Below, piece by piece: positions 36,248-48,739 of a stretch of 64,000 bases of DNA. Origin of the DNA: Combretum micranthum (taxonomy: Eukaryota; Streptophyta; Magnoliopsida; Myrtales; Combretaceae); assembly GCA_024138025.1 (NCBI GenBank), contig JAMXBD010000168.1:434001-498000 (forward strand). Direction: 5' to 3'. How positions within the stretch are numbered: the first letter of the stretch is position 1; every line of letters starts with the position of its first letter. The notes beneath the pieces are model-generated. The model was given only the letters and a program-made list of their open reading frames with translations, made no database searches and was not told where the DNA came from. Position numbers and translations under genes: made by a program.

Positions 36248-36724
36248 GATTCTGGAATTTGGAGCTTCAATGGCAAGCATGGTCAGAAATGAAAGGTGAA
36301 AGATTATAGGCTATTAGGCTGGTTTTGATTTTTATTATTCTCTGTGCTCTTGCACAATGTTATGGAAGTGCAACCCCTCTCTTCTCCGTCGATTGGGTTT
36401 AAAGGGTCTAAATCCTAGTGTTTCGTCGTTCTCCCCCTTTTTTTTTTTTTTTCCTCCTACTTTTTACGCACTTCTTCTTAATTGGGCTCTTAGTATTTTT
36501 AATTTTAAGATGTTTAAACTTTAAATTAAAAAATATAAAGATATTTAGATGTGCATAATTATCACATTTTTAATAAAATCATAATAAGATATAAAAATGA
36601 TATCTAAAAACTTTAAACAAATGAGATCTCTTTATTTATTTTTATGCCATCCTTTTAATTTTTTTTAATCATTTTTAATAAGGATAGAAAATCACATAAA
36701 ATGTGAGAGCACATATTTTAAGAA

Positions 36725-36828
36725 TTTTTTTTTTGTTTTTGTCGTTATAATGAGGAATAGGGGATTCGAATCTGATACCTATCACTTAAGAGATTAAGAA
36801 TATACCACTAAACTACAACATTATTGGC
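36725..36828 (-). mobile_element. tRNA-derived SINE, copy 2
   Basis: On the minus strand it starts GCCAATAATG and has an A-box-like TAGTTTAGTGG, a B-box-like AGATTCGAATCCCC and an A-rich tail (T run at 36725-36733 on plus). The order matches the SINE at 29191-29287. The flanks ATATTTTAAGA and ATGTTTTAAAC resemble each other but the duplication is weak. Confidence 0.55.
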
Positions 36829-38356
36829 TATGTTTTAAACTTTTGAAATATGTATTCTCTGAAATAACCCAAATGGACAAATAAAGAATAAAAAACTAAG
36901 GTAAAGGCTGAATGAGAAAATCAATAGTAAAAGGAAGGGTAATATGGTCTATCACCTTTTTATATTCAAATGACACATAAGTTAAATAGCAAGAGTTAAT
37001 CGTCTCTCTTTATTCTCTTTTTTCCAACGTACATTAAAGAAACCTCTTTCTCCTTCCTCGATAAGATTAACAATTCTTAAGGACTCTTAAAGGATCTCTA
37101 CGGTAAGTAAACATTACTACCATTTTTTAATCCCTTCCAACAAGATCTTCTATAAAATAGTAAATTTATAGAATTATATTGATAAAAGCCTCTTATACAG
37201 AAATGTTGAATTTCAAAGAGAGTTTCTAAGGAAAAACTTCATAAAAACAAGAACCAAAGGTTAAAAGAACGACAAATTCTAGAATCTCCAAAAGGTAATG
37301 TGATTTTGATATGTTCTCAATGTTTTGAGTGTTATTTCTTTGGATCTGTGTAGTTGATGGTGTACTTTGGGGCAAAGGATGTTATTGTGGGTACAAAGGA
37401 ATTTAAAAATGCTTTAGGAGCAATGATACGTGTATAAAAAGGGTTTAAAATAAGTTTGGAATGAAAACGAATCAGATCAAAAGAAAATTGTTGAAAAAAG
37501 TGACTTCTAGAAGTACATAATTGGAACACAATTCTATGTTTTTCGTCATATACCTCTCTATGAGTTAAATCACGTTTTTCCATAAGAATACGGCATATAC
37601 ACAGTCAGATGTTCTTCCTTGTATTCCTCTCTATGAATTTTTACAACTTTTGCTTGAAAAGAACACAAGAAGAAATACGAAATCATGTATCCCTTTGGGC
37701 TTTTTTATGAACTATTTTCTTGCCTAAGCAATATCCAATCATATATCTACATGTAGACTAGTTTGTGTACATTACAACACCTTCAAATTTATCATTTTCT
37801 TGCTTAAAATAACTAGGGTTTGTTAAACTTTTTCCTTTACGGTTTAAGTATACTTCAAGGTTTTAAGAGCATAGGTAGTAACAAAGTATGACCAAGAGTG
37901 ATAAGAATATAATGAGAGTTTAAATTAGACATATAGAAGTTTCTAAAAAACTTATGTGTAAATAATTCAGGTAGTAGATACTGGTTTGGAACGGAACTAC
38001 TTTCAGATATGTGTATATCTTGGTTATTGCTTGTGCTTGTGTAAGGTAGAATCTTAAATTGATTAATTAACTATCCAGCTAAATATATTTGCTTGTTGCT
38101 TGTGCATGGTTATTGATAATAGGTAGAGAGGATCCAAGTTATTATTGTGACAGCCCGATGATTCATGTGTAACATTGTCTGAAAGTAGAGTTGTGCATGG
38201 AAATGCTCTATGTAGATCCAAGTGTTTCAACTTTAGGAATATTGGAGAGTACCCAATATCATATATTTATCTATATTATTATATTTACGTGTGGCGAGAT
38301 ACTAAGTTATTTATATTTGTACGGTTTAAATAAAAATAAAATAAAATGTTGGTTGT

Positions 38357-39463
38357 TGATGAACCAAGGATGGTTATAATCTTATTTTGATAAGAAATTA
38401 TATTGCACAAATTCTCCACAACTTAGTTAAGTTATATTTAATAAGCAAAACTAGTTTTTGATGTGTTTATGCTTTGATATGCATAGGTGTGTATGTGTTT
38501 GTATTTGTATATGTGTTGTTCACTGCAAATTGTGCAAGAACAAATTGCCATAACCTAGTCTTGATCGCGGGATTAATCATAGTGTTCATCGAGGGCTTGA
38601 TTGGATCAAAGTGTAAATCTAAGGTGTGACAAATGGAACAAAACAAGATGCACAGATTTGATCACAAGTCATGTCGAAAGCCCAATAGGTTTAACTCCAG
38701 GGCACAACAAGTTTAAATATGAGGCTCGATAAGCACAACTTGGTCACCTAGGGCACGACAAGTCCAAGGCACAACAATTTAAAAAATAGCCAGTGTAGAT
38801 TTTTAAACTCAACTAGTAGAGATTCTTTTGAGGGTGAACGACTATGTTTTTAAAGCTGATATATATCAAATGTGTTAGGATAATTTTTAGCAGAGATAAA
38901 AGGAGCAAGAAGAGAGTAAAGCTTAACTTGCATATATTATGTAAAAATACTCTCTGTTTTGTGCTTGATTCTATTAAGTGAATAGTGTCATTCGTGAGAT
39001 TTGTGAGCTAATATTGTAAGGCACTATTTACACATTTGTTTGTGAGAATTCTAGTGAAGTCCTCATATATTGATGCACTCGTATGAAGTCCTACATGTTA
39101 GGTAAGCACTGAGTGAAGTTCTCAGTGAGGCATTGTGTGAAGTCCTTTGTTGGTGAGGCATTGTTGTGAAGTCCTCTTTGTGAGGCAATTGTTTTGATTG
39201 ACTGAATTTTGTGAAGTCCTCATTGAGTGAGGTAAATTGTGGACCGTGTAGACTAAGGGGTGGGCCGAACTCCATGTTAAATATGATATAATTTTCTCAT
39301 TCTCTTATCTCTTTATTATTATTGTTGTAATTGTGCATAAAAAGATAAAAAAAAGATAATGGTTGGTTAAGTGAGCTTAAAATTGGTTTAAAAACTCGCC
39401 TCGTAACTTTTGCTTTCATAAAATCTACATGTAATCAAGCCTAGTAAGGCACATTTTTCAACA
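38357..39463 (+). mobile_element. Nested solo LTR with perfect 5-bp TSD (1107 bp)
   Basis: It begins TGATGAACCAAGG and ends CACATTTTTCAACA, giving TG..CA ends with inverted termini TGATGAA / TTCAACA. The 5-mer GTTGT flanks both sides (38352-38356 and 39464-39468). The interior is non-coding and includes a set of GTGAAGTCCTC motifs. The 3' part (GCCTAGTAAGGCACA and similar) reads like a copia U5, but this is a guess. Confidence 0.6.
39053..39222 (+). repeat. GTGAAGTCCTC motif, six occurrences
   Basis: GTGAAGTCCTC or close variants occur at about 39053, 39083, 39113, 39137, 39168 and 39212. Several are followed by GTGAGGCA. Spacing is irregular, 24 to 44 bases. Confidence 0.7.
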
Positions 39464-40000
39464 GTTGTTACATTAGTATTAAGTCTGTATATGAATGTGT
39501 GATTTGTAAATCATGTGTACGCGTTTATAGTATACCATACCGCGCTTCGGCTCACTCTTTTCTTTTCAGGTATAGGTAACGATTATATAGGATGTTATAA
39601 CGCTAGTTATTACCAGCTAATAGGCTAGGAATACCACTATCACTAAAGTCCTTTGAAGAGATACTTAGAAAACATATGAAGATTAAGGCAAATGAGAGAC
39701 CCTAATTGTATGAAGTGGGTTAGAAGGATATTAGGAGCTTAGTGTTTACTAAAGTAACTTTTAGTGGAAATTTGTAGTCTTTTTAGAGTTAAAACAATAG
39801 CTGTTAACTTAACTCTTATAGATTACTAGTAGATATTTACTTTGTTGATTATAATTACAAGTGTGTAACCAATAACATTCAAAGTCATTAACACATGAGT
39901 GACTTTGGAAGAATTTATTATGTTATTACATTATAGCGGGTTTTAAGCCTTTGCATGTCCCTATATGATATGGAAATGTGGCATATTGTAAATCATCTTA

Positions 40001-43000
40001 AAAACAACAATGATTGAATGAATTATATTCAATTTTAATTTTCTTCTAATAAAAGAATGATTGAAATAAATTGCACTTGTTTGTTAAATTTTTCTCTTTT
40101 CACTGCATTTTCCTTCTATTTCTATTTCGTACACGCCAATGCTTCTTTCATTCTCCTTTTATTCCTTCTAGAAGAGTAACTATAACAATTATTTACATTT
40201 TAATCATTAACAATTTTTAAGAAATCGCTATCACTAAAAATATTGAATGATAATTCATTACTTAAACATATAATCAATACGTTAATATTGGATTTACTTT
40301 TGTTTTCCCAAAATATCCTCATAAAAATCAACAAATAACATTTTTTACCTTTCAAAACCATAATGCACTATTTTGAACAAGGTAAACTTAATTTGATCCA
40401 TTTAATAGTGAGGCAAAATTTTATTATAGCATTATTTCATTCATTAGTATTAATTATTATGTCATATTTTAATATTAATTTAACCAAATGAACAGGTTAT
40501 TGATTTCTTATTTGTATGATTGGATAGTTCACCTATGACTTATATGAAACCAGAATATGGTTTCTTCAATTTAAGCTCTAAATTGAACCAAACTAATCAA
40601 ACACCTCACCTTCCTATCCTAACTTTTATTATGTCGCTTGGTACAGGGAAATTAGGAGAAATGATAGTAGATGAGGGAACATTAGGAGACTAAATTATGT
40701 TCAGTTGTTTGTTTCAAAAGAAAAAGATAAGGGAAGAGGAAATGGATGTAATATTTTATAAGCCCTATCATTTTTTTTTATCCCCTCTAAGATGTAAGAT
40801 TTAGGAGGAAAGGTGAAAAATCTTTTGAAATTATTCTAATACCCTTCTTTTTAAATTAGTTATTATCTTTAATGACGTACAAGTAATTTGTCCTTACAAC
40901 TTATTTTATTTTTTATAATAATTAATGTTCGACTAATTTTCTTTCCAATTATTACCCATGGAAGGATTTAAATTACTCAATATTTCCTTTCTTTCATTTT
41001 CTTTTTCTTCCTGAATCTTTTTTTTCAAAATCATTCCATCATGTAAAACAAAGTATTATTGTCTTTGGAACAAATCCAAAGCCCGGTATCAGTTAAAGAA
41101 GAGGTCGGATTAGAATGGGGTTCAGCACTATTGGGTCTAACCTAGTTCTGTGAGATCAGCCCAAAACTGATTGGATAGAGGCCAACATGTGGGCACTGTT
41201 TGTTTTGCGTCAACCTTGATCCCCTTATATTACGAGGTGGTAGATATCCTCATTTCCTAAGAAATATGCCCGTTTACTCACCATTTCCCAGTTCCCATTT
41301 TTTTTTACATTATCAATAACTTATGTACTTGTAATTGATTTATATTAAATGAAATTGCTATCTTTTTGGACAAATAAAGAATGGAGTTTTTTTGAACAAA
41401 AGATAATTACTATAATATTATGTCCTATGTATTAGTTCACAATTCGGTCAAATTCAGAGTAAAAATATGTCTCATATCTCTAAAAAAATTACATAAATAC
41501 AAATTATATAAAAATAATTACCTAAATACTATTCCTATATGGCATCTTAGATATAAAATGCATAATTTTACACCTATCATATTCCCAATATGCGATATAT
41601 AGGTGAATGAAAAAAATATACGATAGTACTGCATACGGAAAGGGTAACATACATAACAATAAAGTTAAAAAAAAAAAAAAAGGTTAACTTGATATTTGTC
41701 AAAATCAGCCAGTCATGTTAAAGGCAAAGATCACATCAAAGGCTGCTATAAATTTGTTGAAATCAGCAAGCACAAGAGAGATGTGGCGTATGTCAAACAA
41801 ATTAATGATAAAAGAGCCCACATGTGAAACAAAATGGTTATGTCAGTACTATTATAATCAAATAGTAATTTAAACATGTATTGAGTATAAAAGGGCGTAT
41901 CACACATTCTTCCTAAATAAAATAAATGAGATAAAAACTATTCGCGAATCATGATATCATCTTTTCAAACCAGCAGAGCTTGTAACCCAAAAAAAATAAA
42001 ATTAATGATACTAATACAGCATGTGTCTAGATAAATATATTATTATTGTTGTTATTATTATGAGTGGTAGAAATAATGCACAATTTTGATCAAACTATAC
42101 AAACTGAGAAATCCATAAACAATTATATGATATTGAGTTATAACGCAATCATTCTCTCCGTAGCTACTTATGAGGAGGACTTAATTGATGTTATTTCCGA
42201 AAAGGTAAAAGTCATCGAATCGCATTCAAGTTATTCAACATAGACATGACAAGGCATGTGACCGCCTCGGACTCTCAAATTCTACGTGATTTCTTCTTCT
42301 GTACACCCAACATTTACAAGAACTGCACAAGGAAGTTAGGTTCTGACTTTTTCATGAATTGACGTAGGTGGGTTGGGGTCCATGAATTCCTATATTAGAT
42401 ACGTATTTTATATTATCCCATTAGCAATATTTGAACCTAACACATGGCTTGTATAATTCTTGTCGTCCTACCACCAAATCAATGCCTTTAAATTAGGAAA
42501 ACGACTTTTGACTAGACTGCACCATGGCATTATTTTTTTCAACAAATATCATATAGAAACCATTAGAACGGGTTGACCGTCCCAAGGCATACACCAGCCT
42601 TGCAAAATACCTACCCTCTTTAAAAGGACAGCGTAGCTATTACCTGAGCATCAGTTACATGAGGTAAATAATTCAAAGTTCAAGCTACTCGTCCGTCATC
42701 TGATCTCAACTTAGAAAACAGACAAACTCAAATCCTTACTATTCAAAATAGTTAATTAAATTGAGCTTTAAATTTAACAATACTTGCCTTGTCATTAAAT
42801 CTGAATATAAATGTTAAATGAAGTTTGAATAAAACTTATACGTTATTATTATCATTAGAAAATATTTTATTAACATTTCAAGTTCAACGAGGACTCTAAA
42901 ACCAGATAAAACTTTACATTAAAAATTTTTCAATAATAAAACTTAAAAACAACTTTTGGTACTGGATTGGCACATTTTCAAACCATTTAGGACCTATAGA

Positions 43001-43200
43001 AAGTTCTTAAGGGATTTCCTAAACCCAAAATTACTTTTAAGGGCATTTTTAGAAAGGTTTAGAAATCTATTGACCAGACTCAGACTTCTGGTGACCTTCA
43101 AGAGGCTAGATACTAAAACCTAAAATCATCTGGCAAATAATAGCTATTCTATGGGAAGTACATTAGTCATAATCACAATTATGAACGAAAAGTCAGTGAA
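40001..43200. other. Intergenic DNA between the two genes
   Basis: No gene or clear element is visible. An A15 run is at 41669-41682. The ORF at 41420-41602 has no domain. 42240-42620 is less AT-rich and may be unannotated transcript or remnant, but nothing recognisable was seen. Confidence 0.55.
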
Positions 43201-43557
43201 CTGGCAGAGGAGACAGCTATGCTTTTAAATTGAGAAACAGACACCATGCGGATGAAGGAGCCAGAGTTTAGCCCTCCAACAATTGTTGTCCTTGGATGAT
43301 TACATTCTAATATAAATATCTACTGAAATCACAAAACACTATAGATATAATCCAAATATTTTGGTTTGTTTCTGACTTCATACACCCAAGTATGCAATAG
43401 CCATGCAGTGCAGCTAAATTATAACATGTAAAGACTCTTTATGTAACATACTAAAAAACTAAAGAATGAGTGCGTCATGAAAATAACTAGAGAAGTATAA
43501 AAGAAACCAAAAGCCCTTGACGGTGCAGAAGAGTAAATACGTCACAGCATGCGTGAT

Positions 43558-46500
43558 TTATTGTGAAGATTCGGGTTTTGAGGTTGCATTGCCATTTTGC
43601 TGCTGAGGCTGAGACTGAGAGAGTGATTGCTGTTGTTGCAGCTGATGGATATTCATTTGGGAAGCCTGCTGTTGCTGTTGTTGCTGCTGCTGCTGCAGAA
43701 ACATTTGATTGTTCACAGCAAGCTGAGGAACCATACACTTGGAAGGATGAGAGTCACCACTAAGTTCCTGTGTCGCAAGCTTTAATCGCTGGACCTCAGC
43801 AGTTAATGCTTCGTTCAGAGCTGTGAGACGAGCAAAAAAAACAAGGTATCGCATTTTCCTCTTGGAAAGAAAACCAAATACTATTAACAAACTAAATTCA
43901 TACAAAAACCAAGCAGAGGGGCTAGACTTTCACCATGAAGGCTTGGATGCGACATTAACAGATACAGCAAACTAACAAAGTATAAAAAGAAAGAAGAGGG
44001 GGGGGGGGGGAGGTGGGTGTGTGTGGTGGTGGGTGTGTGGGTGTGGTGTTGGGGGAATTATTGGGATAAAGACGAACAAAAAGGCACATAATGACTTCAA
44101 AGATATGAACACATCAAAATATTCATATTACTTGAACAGCAACGGGAAGGAGTATTGATTCCTAAGCTCATGCAATCGTTTACTTGAGGACATGGTCCGT
44201 TAAGAAAATTATTCTACTCATGTATGTCCTGATTTGTCAGTTAATAAAATGAAGTCTGCTACAACTAGTTGGCTGCTTATGTCACTGGAAAGACTAAAGA
44301 ATAACATATTCTGACCTACTCAATCTCTCTGAGATCGGACTTGAGCATATGCACCATCAAATGAAAGAAAAGGGAAGCAAGAAAGCAAAAACACAGATGA
44401 ACTTAGGCACACAACAAAATGCATTGAAAATCATTCCTAGCACCTCCAAACAAACACTACAAGCCCTTTAGCAACCAACAAATTACTGAGCTGCTGCCTC
44501 ATAATCCATCTGTTTCATTTCCTGTTTCCATCAAATCATTGAATCAAGGACATAAATAAACCACATTCAGAACTTGTTTAGAATGCTCCATGTGTAGAGC
44601 AAAGTTGTCCCAGATACATCATATCAGATTATTATAAATACTAATGCAAACATCAATGCAACCACTCTGCATTTGTATTGTGGCTTCTTTCTTTACCCAA
44701 GAGCCCTTAGCAGCTTGCCACTCTTCAAGGATGCACATATACTACAAATTCAGGCACAACTTTTGACACTAATCTTTTTTTATATATAATAAAAAAAGAG
44801 AAGAAAAAGAAGGATGAAGAAGAAGTTCTGATATCAACTTTAAAATCAAAATCCATCTTATTAACAATAATCATGACTAAACTCATTTTACAGCAAAGAC
44901 AGAATATTAAATGTCCACATCAACAGAGCGGCGACACAAACAAGGAAGTTAAGTAACTATACCATCACGAAGTTGCGCCTGTTGTTCCATAGCTTGAAGA
45001 CGAAATTTTAACTCATTGTTTTGGTTTGTCAGGCCAACAGAGTCTCTCTGATTGACAATTAAAAACAAAGTAGTATTCAGTAAATCTGTTTTCTGTATAA
45101 TAAAAATTTCAGTAAATGGAGAACTAATGAAGCAATATATAAAACTGTTACATCAGAATTCATATTTATTACCTGCAGAAGTGTAAGCTGGGCAGACAAT
45201 GTTGTAGCTTCTGTCTGCAGGGTCTGAACCTTGTGCTCCAATTCCTGAATATACCGCATCTTCCGTTCCTTAGAGCGAGCAGCTGACTGACGATTTGCCA
45301 GTATCCTTTTTGAAAAAAAAAAAAAAGAAAAAAGGCAATTATGGTAAAATAGACGTTCCCTTATTTTATGTGCATATATCCATTTAGTTATTGAAAATAC
45401 AAGAATGCAATACCTTTTGGCACGCTTTGGATCGGTTAAAGCAATCTCCGCAAGTTTCTCATTAGCCATGATCTTCTTCAATTCAGCACCACTGAATTCG
45501 CCATTACCGAACTCCAAGCTAAAGGCAGCATTGTTGCCATCAAGTGAGTCTCTAGGAGAGAGCTGACCTGGGCGCACTCCAGGTGAAGGGGCAATTTTGG
45601 CGAATCATCAATAAAATTCAACTTTCCCATGAAACTATCCATAGAAACACTTCTGTAGTGTCTTGAGGTTGGAGCAATTTCTCCCCCTGCGCTCCTTTTG
45701 ATTCCTTCTCTTTTCTCAGCTGAAGAACTTATTCCTGTCCTCTGCAAATTGTTGGCACATTCATTCACACTGCTCTCAGCCTCATTATCACTACTATCAC
45801 CTCCGTTAGTTTTTGTCCCACTAGCTCGGCTATCCAGATCCTCGCGATTATCTTGACCATTTTTCTCATCAGTCCCAGAGGAATTTAAAGCATCAATTCC
45901 ATCCAAGTTCATATATGCAGAAAACAAATCATCCACAACTTCTCCCTCGGATTTCCTCTCACCCATTCCTTCAGCATTGTTTTCCATTCCTTTTTCCCAG
46001 CCCATTTCCTTCTTAATCAACTGAGCAGGCTTAGAAGAGGTCAGACTCTCCCTACCAGATGCAGACCTTTCCAAACCACCCAAGCCCTTTGATGGTATAA
46101 GAGGTGGCGAAGACTGCATCAATGACGAGAGAAACGGAATATCACTATTTGACCGTCTGTGTGTTTTCCGAGGTGGCAAACTCTCCCCAACCCTTGCAAA
46201 GTTCCCCCTCGTATATGGAGATGGTGGCAACAATGAATGCGAACTTGCATCCCGATCCTCCATGGACACATCACATCCCGAGACATGGTCAGAAATCGAC
46301 GTGGATGGAGAGTCTCTAAACGGGGAAGGACTCAGAGGGGGCAAAGAGTCAAAATTAAATATCGACGGTTGTGACAAGGACCTCGAATGAGTAGGAACAG
46401 AAGGGCTAAAACCCTGTGAACCCATTTGAGGATTTACCGGCCGTGAGACGGGGATCTGTGAATAAGGGGAAATGGGTGGGATCTGGTGTGGATGTGAAGG

Positions 46501-46752
46501 AGGAATACCAACTCTCTTGTTACTATCACTGCTAAAATTAGGCAAATTTTGTGCGAAATGCCGCATAGGTCCACGAATATCCGTGATATTGTTATTATTA
46601 TTCATATTCAAATGAGATATATCAAGTGGGTTACTTGACAATGAATGTTTAGACATTGGTACCGATGATGCTGCTGATGATGAAGTCCCAAATGAAGATC
46701 TTATCCCTCTCATCATATCAACATTAACATTGCCATCATCCCCATCACCCAT
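43558..46752 (-). CDS. bZIP29: Group I bZIP transcription factor, bZIP29/30-like, frameshifted
   Basis: Four coding exons: 46752-45414, 45305-45173, 45047-44963 and 43820-43558, all with GT..AG introns. They total 1820 nt, one short of 607 codons. The protein resembles Arabidopsis bZIP29/bZIP30 along its length: SSFGTSSS near the start, [19 protein letters not shown] text at about 132-147, DVSMEDRD, the 14-3-3-type site [10 protein letters not shown] at about 198-207, [23 protein letters not shown] at about 364-372, then the basic region [15 protein letters not shown] (residues 448-462) and a leucine zipper to about 535. Group I hallmark: Asn451 followed eight residues later by Lys instead of Arg. 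The C-terminus has Q10 (about 562-571) and ends KPESSQ. Family members bind DNA in the nucleus and act in cell-number control and osmotic or mechanical responses. At 45588-45591 (codon about 388) the C run has four bases where the frame needs five. As read, translation stops after 424 residues, before the bZIP domain. Confidence 0.88.
43821..44962 (-). other. bZIP intron 3 (1142 bp) with G-rich tract
   Basis: Donor GATG|GTATAG and acceptor CTCACAG|CTCTGA split an Ala codon. The intron carries a plus-strand run of 13 G (43998-44010) continuing as GGTGGGTGTGTGTGG-type sequence to about 44056, so the transcript strand is C/A-rich here. Confidence 0.85.
43998..44056 (+). repeat. Poly-G / GT-rich low-complexity tract
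   Basis: G13 followed by GGTGGG, GTGTGTGG and similar units. Several G runs of three or more could form a G-quadruplex on the plus (non-transcript) strand. Confidence 0.8.
45306..45413 (-). other. bZIP intron 1 (108 bp)
   Basis: Donor AAAAG|GTATTG and acceptor TTCAAAAAG|GATACT split the Arg codon AG|G just before ILANRQ. This intron sits inside the basic region. The same frame happens to stay open through it, which produces a misleading longer ORF. Confidence 0.9.
45588..45591 (-). other. bZIP29: One-base deletion in C run of bZIP exon 1
   Basis: On the sense strand AAATTG is followed by four C and then TTCACCTGGA. With a fifth C the frame reads KLPPSPG and runs straight into [14 protein letters not shown], which matches the family. 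With four, it reads [10 protein letters not shown] and ends at a stop. Homopolymer length is a common consensus error, so this may not be biological. Confidence 0.85.
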
Positions 46753-46842
46753 TTCGAACCAATTGATATAAATAACCCAAAATCACTCAAAAATCACTTC
46801 AAACCACTCAAAACCACTAGAAATCACGAATGCCACCTTCAA

Positions 46843-47109
46843 AGTTCCAAAACTTGCAGCAACAATTAACAAAGGCCCCCTTTTGTACCTCCTCACTTCC
46901 TAACAAAACCCAAAATCCAAACAACACAATCAACCATTTAATGATTATCAGAACCTAAACTAACCAATACATGCATAGACCCACAAATTTTTAATTAAAC
47001 GAACGCAAATTACAGTAATCTAAACCTTGATACACTTACAAAGTAAGATACTACCAGAAAGTAGTAAGGAACTTTGTAGCTATTTGAACTAAACATTAAA
47101 AACTTTTAC
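46843..47109 (-). other. Possible 5' UTR intron of bZIP gene
   Basis: On the minus strand TCTACAAG|GTAAAAG at 47110/47109 is a good donor, and TGCTGCAAG at 46843 is a possible acceptor 90 bases before the ATG at 46752. Between them the sequence is AT-rich and non-coding. No transcript evidence is available. Confidence 0.3.
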
Positions 47110-47154
47110 CTTGTAGAGCTAAGCCGGCCTGTTTTAGCAGAAAAAAACACACAC

Positions 47155-47235
47155 ATACATACACTCACCCCTCTCTCTCCCTCTCCATCCCTCTCTCTCC
47201 TCTCTCTCTCTCTCTCTCAGTGCTCTACTTCTCTC
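47155..47235 (-). repeat. CT/GA-rich tract upstream of bZIP gene
   Basis: About 80 bases of CT-rich sequence on the plus strand, including (CT)10 near 47200-47218. On the gene's sense strand it reads GA, a common feature of plant leaders and core promoters. A second GA run is at 47526-47541. It probably marks the leader or transcription start zone. Confidence 0.6.
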
Positions 47236-47239
47236 TCTC

Positions 47240-48730
47240 TAAATTCTCTCCGCCAAATCAGACGGAAATGACAAAGCAAGCTTAAAAAGCAGGCATTCTC
47301 TCTCTCTAACTATCTTTCTAATCTTCTCCAACAAAATGATGTCTCTCTCTGTGCGTCTAGAATGCCGATGATGTGTTTGTTTGATTTTGTATGTGAGAGA
47401 GAAAGAAGATGAAGTCTCGAAATGAAATTAAAAAATTAATAAATAAGGAATAATAAATGATAATAAGAGAGTAGAGCTAGAGCGGTACTATTACACGGAT
47501 ATCATGACTCAAGTATACTATAGAAAGAGAGAGAGAGAGAAAATGAAACTAGGAGCGCGTGAATTTGGTAAGAATTTGACGGAAATTTCATGTGGATTTG
47601 AATTTGGAGTGAATTTCAATTTCATTCCGACTTGCATTTTTTCTTTATCTATCACTGTCTTCCTTTTCTTTCTTTTTATTTTTTTTCTTTTTCTTTTATT
47701 TATTTATATTTTCTCCCCTTTGTTTCCGCAGCTTATTATGCAATTAATTCCTCGAAAGACTACTTGCCCCAAAAGGCACATTTTTCGTTTTTTTTTTATA
47801 TGTAGAATTTAAGTAAATAATTACTCGTTATGAATGGATTTATATACTCCCAACGTCTAATCCTTTTTCTTTTAATTCACGCGTTTTTTTCTTCATTCCT
47901 TTCCTTAAATTAATGGACTAGAAAAAGTAGGATTCTTTACCCAAGAAGGAATTTTGGTAAGCTATAGCGATATTTCGAATCTCTAGCATTAAGAGCAGAG
48001 TTATTTTTGGATCCAATTCGATTTATTGTGGTCATTTTGGTATTTTATTTTTATTATTTAAAAAAATAGATATAAAAAATTAATATCAATAAAAAATGAG
48101 TATTTTTATTCATAAATATATCAAAAATAGATAAAATATAGATACAAATCAAATATAAATAATATAAAATTAAAAATCAAACGATCCAAATATACACTTA
48201 CTTTGATATATATACAAATGTTACAATAGAAACAAAAATGCAGACACCAAGTTGTACTATTGTAGAAAAGCAAAACCAAAGTCTCCATATAATCATCATA
48301 TTTATTTTTTTCGGTGAATGTGTTTTTTGGTATCTAAATTTTATGAATTTATGTTATTAATTTTTTGAAGTTTAAAAGTGTTATTATATAATCTAAATTT
48401 TATTATTTTTGTAATTAACTATCTAAATTTTATAATTGACTACCTAAATTTTACTCATTTTTATAATAAATTATCCCGCCTAAGTAGTATGAATAAACTT
48501 AAAAATTATATAGGTATAAAATTGATATTTTTAAACATCAACTAGTTAATTAGGAGATTAGTAAAGTTTAGTATTAGACGTGATATTAACTCATATTTTT
48601 TTCTTACATTTATGAAATAAGTGCGTTTTACGCTGACTCGTGATTATATATTTATATCTATAGGGTAAAAAATATGTCTACCAACTTTTTTTTAATTCTT
48701 TGAATACAAATAAGATGATTTTAGTTATAA
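47240..48730. other. bZIP upstream region and AT-rich intergenic DNA
   Basis: 47240-47560 is less AT-rich and is the likely promoter. No TATA box is clear. T-rich sequence at 47640-47720 underlies the ORF at 47504-47812, which has no domain. 48310-48480 carries repeated 'ATCTAAATTTT' phrases that look like MITE debris. Confidence 0.5.
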
Positions 48731-48739
48731 AATGACTAA

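Larger units (their letters stand above)
36900..40000 (+). mobile_element. Remnant of a large LTR, interrupted
   Basis: The layout resembles the other giant LTRs: a leader-like region near 37000-37110, long non-coding AT-rich sequence, and near the 3' end a pyrimidine run with CTCTTTTCTTTTCAG (39555-39569) followed by GT, comparable to 62340 and 59163. A further LTR is nested at 38357-39463. Terminal TG and CA were not located, so the extent is a guess. Confidence 0.3.

Noticed and set aside
43487..43763. Ala- and Val-rich ORFs on both strands
   Set aside because: They are alternative frames of the glutamine-repeat exon of the bZIP gene.
45077..45577. 166-codon minus-strand ORF covering the bZIP basic region
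   Set aside because: It is exon 1 end, intron 1 read through, and exon 2. The intron has clear GT..AG sites and its translation has no family match. The annotated spliced model replaces it.
45560..45600. An intron explaining the frame change in bZIP exon 1 (CAG|GTCAGC is present)
   Set aside because: Sequence on both sides of the shift is contiguous with the family and needs only one added base. Using that donor would remove conserved coding sequence.
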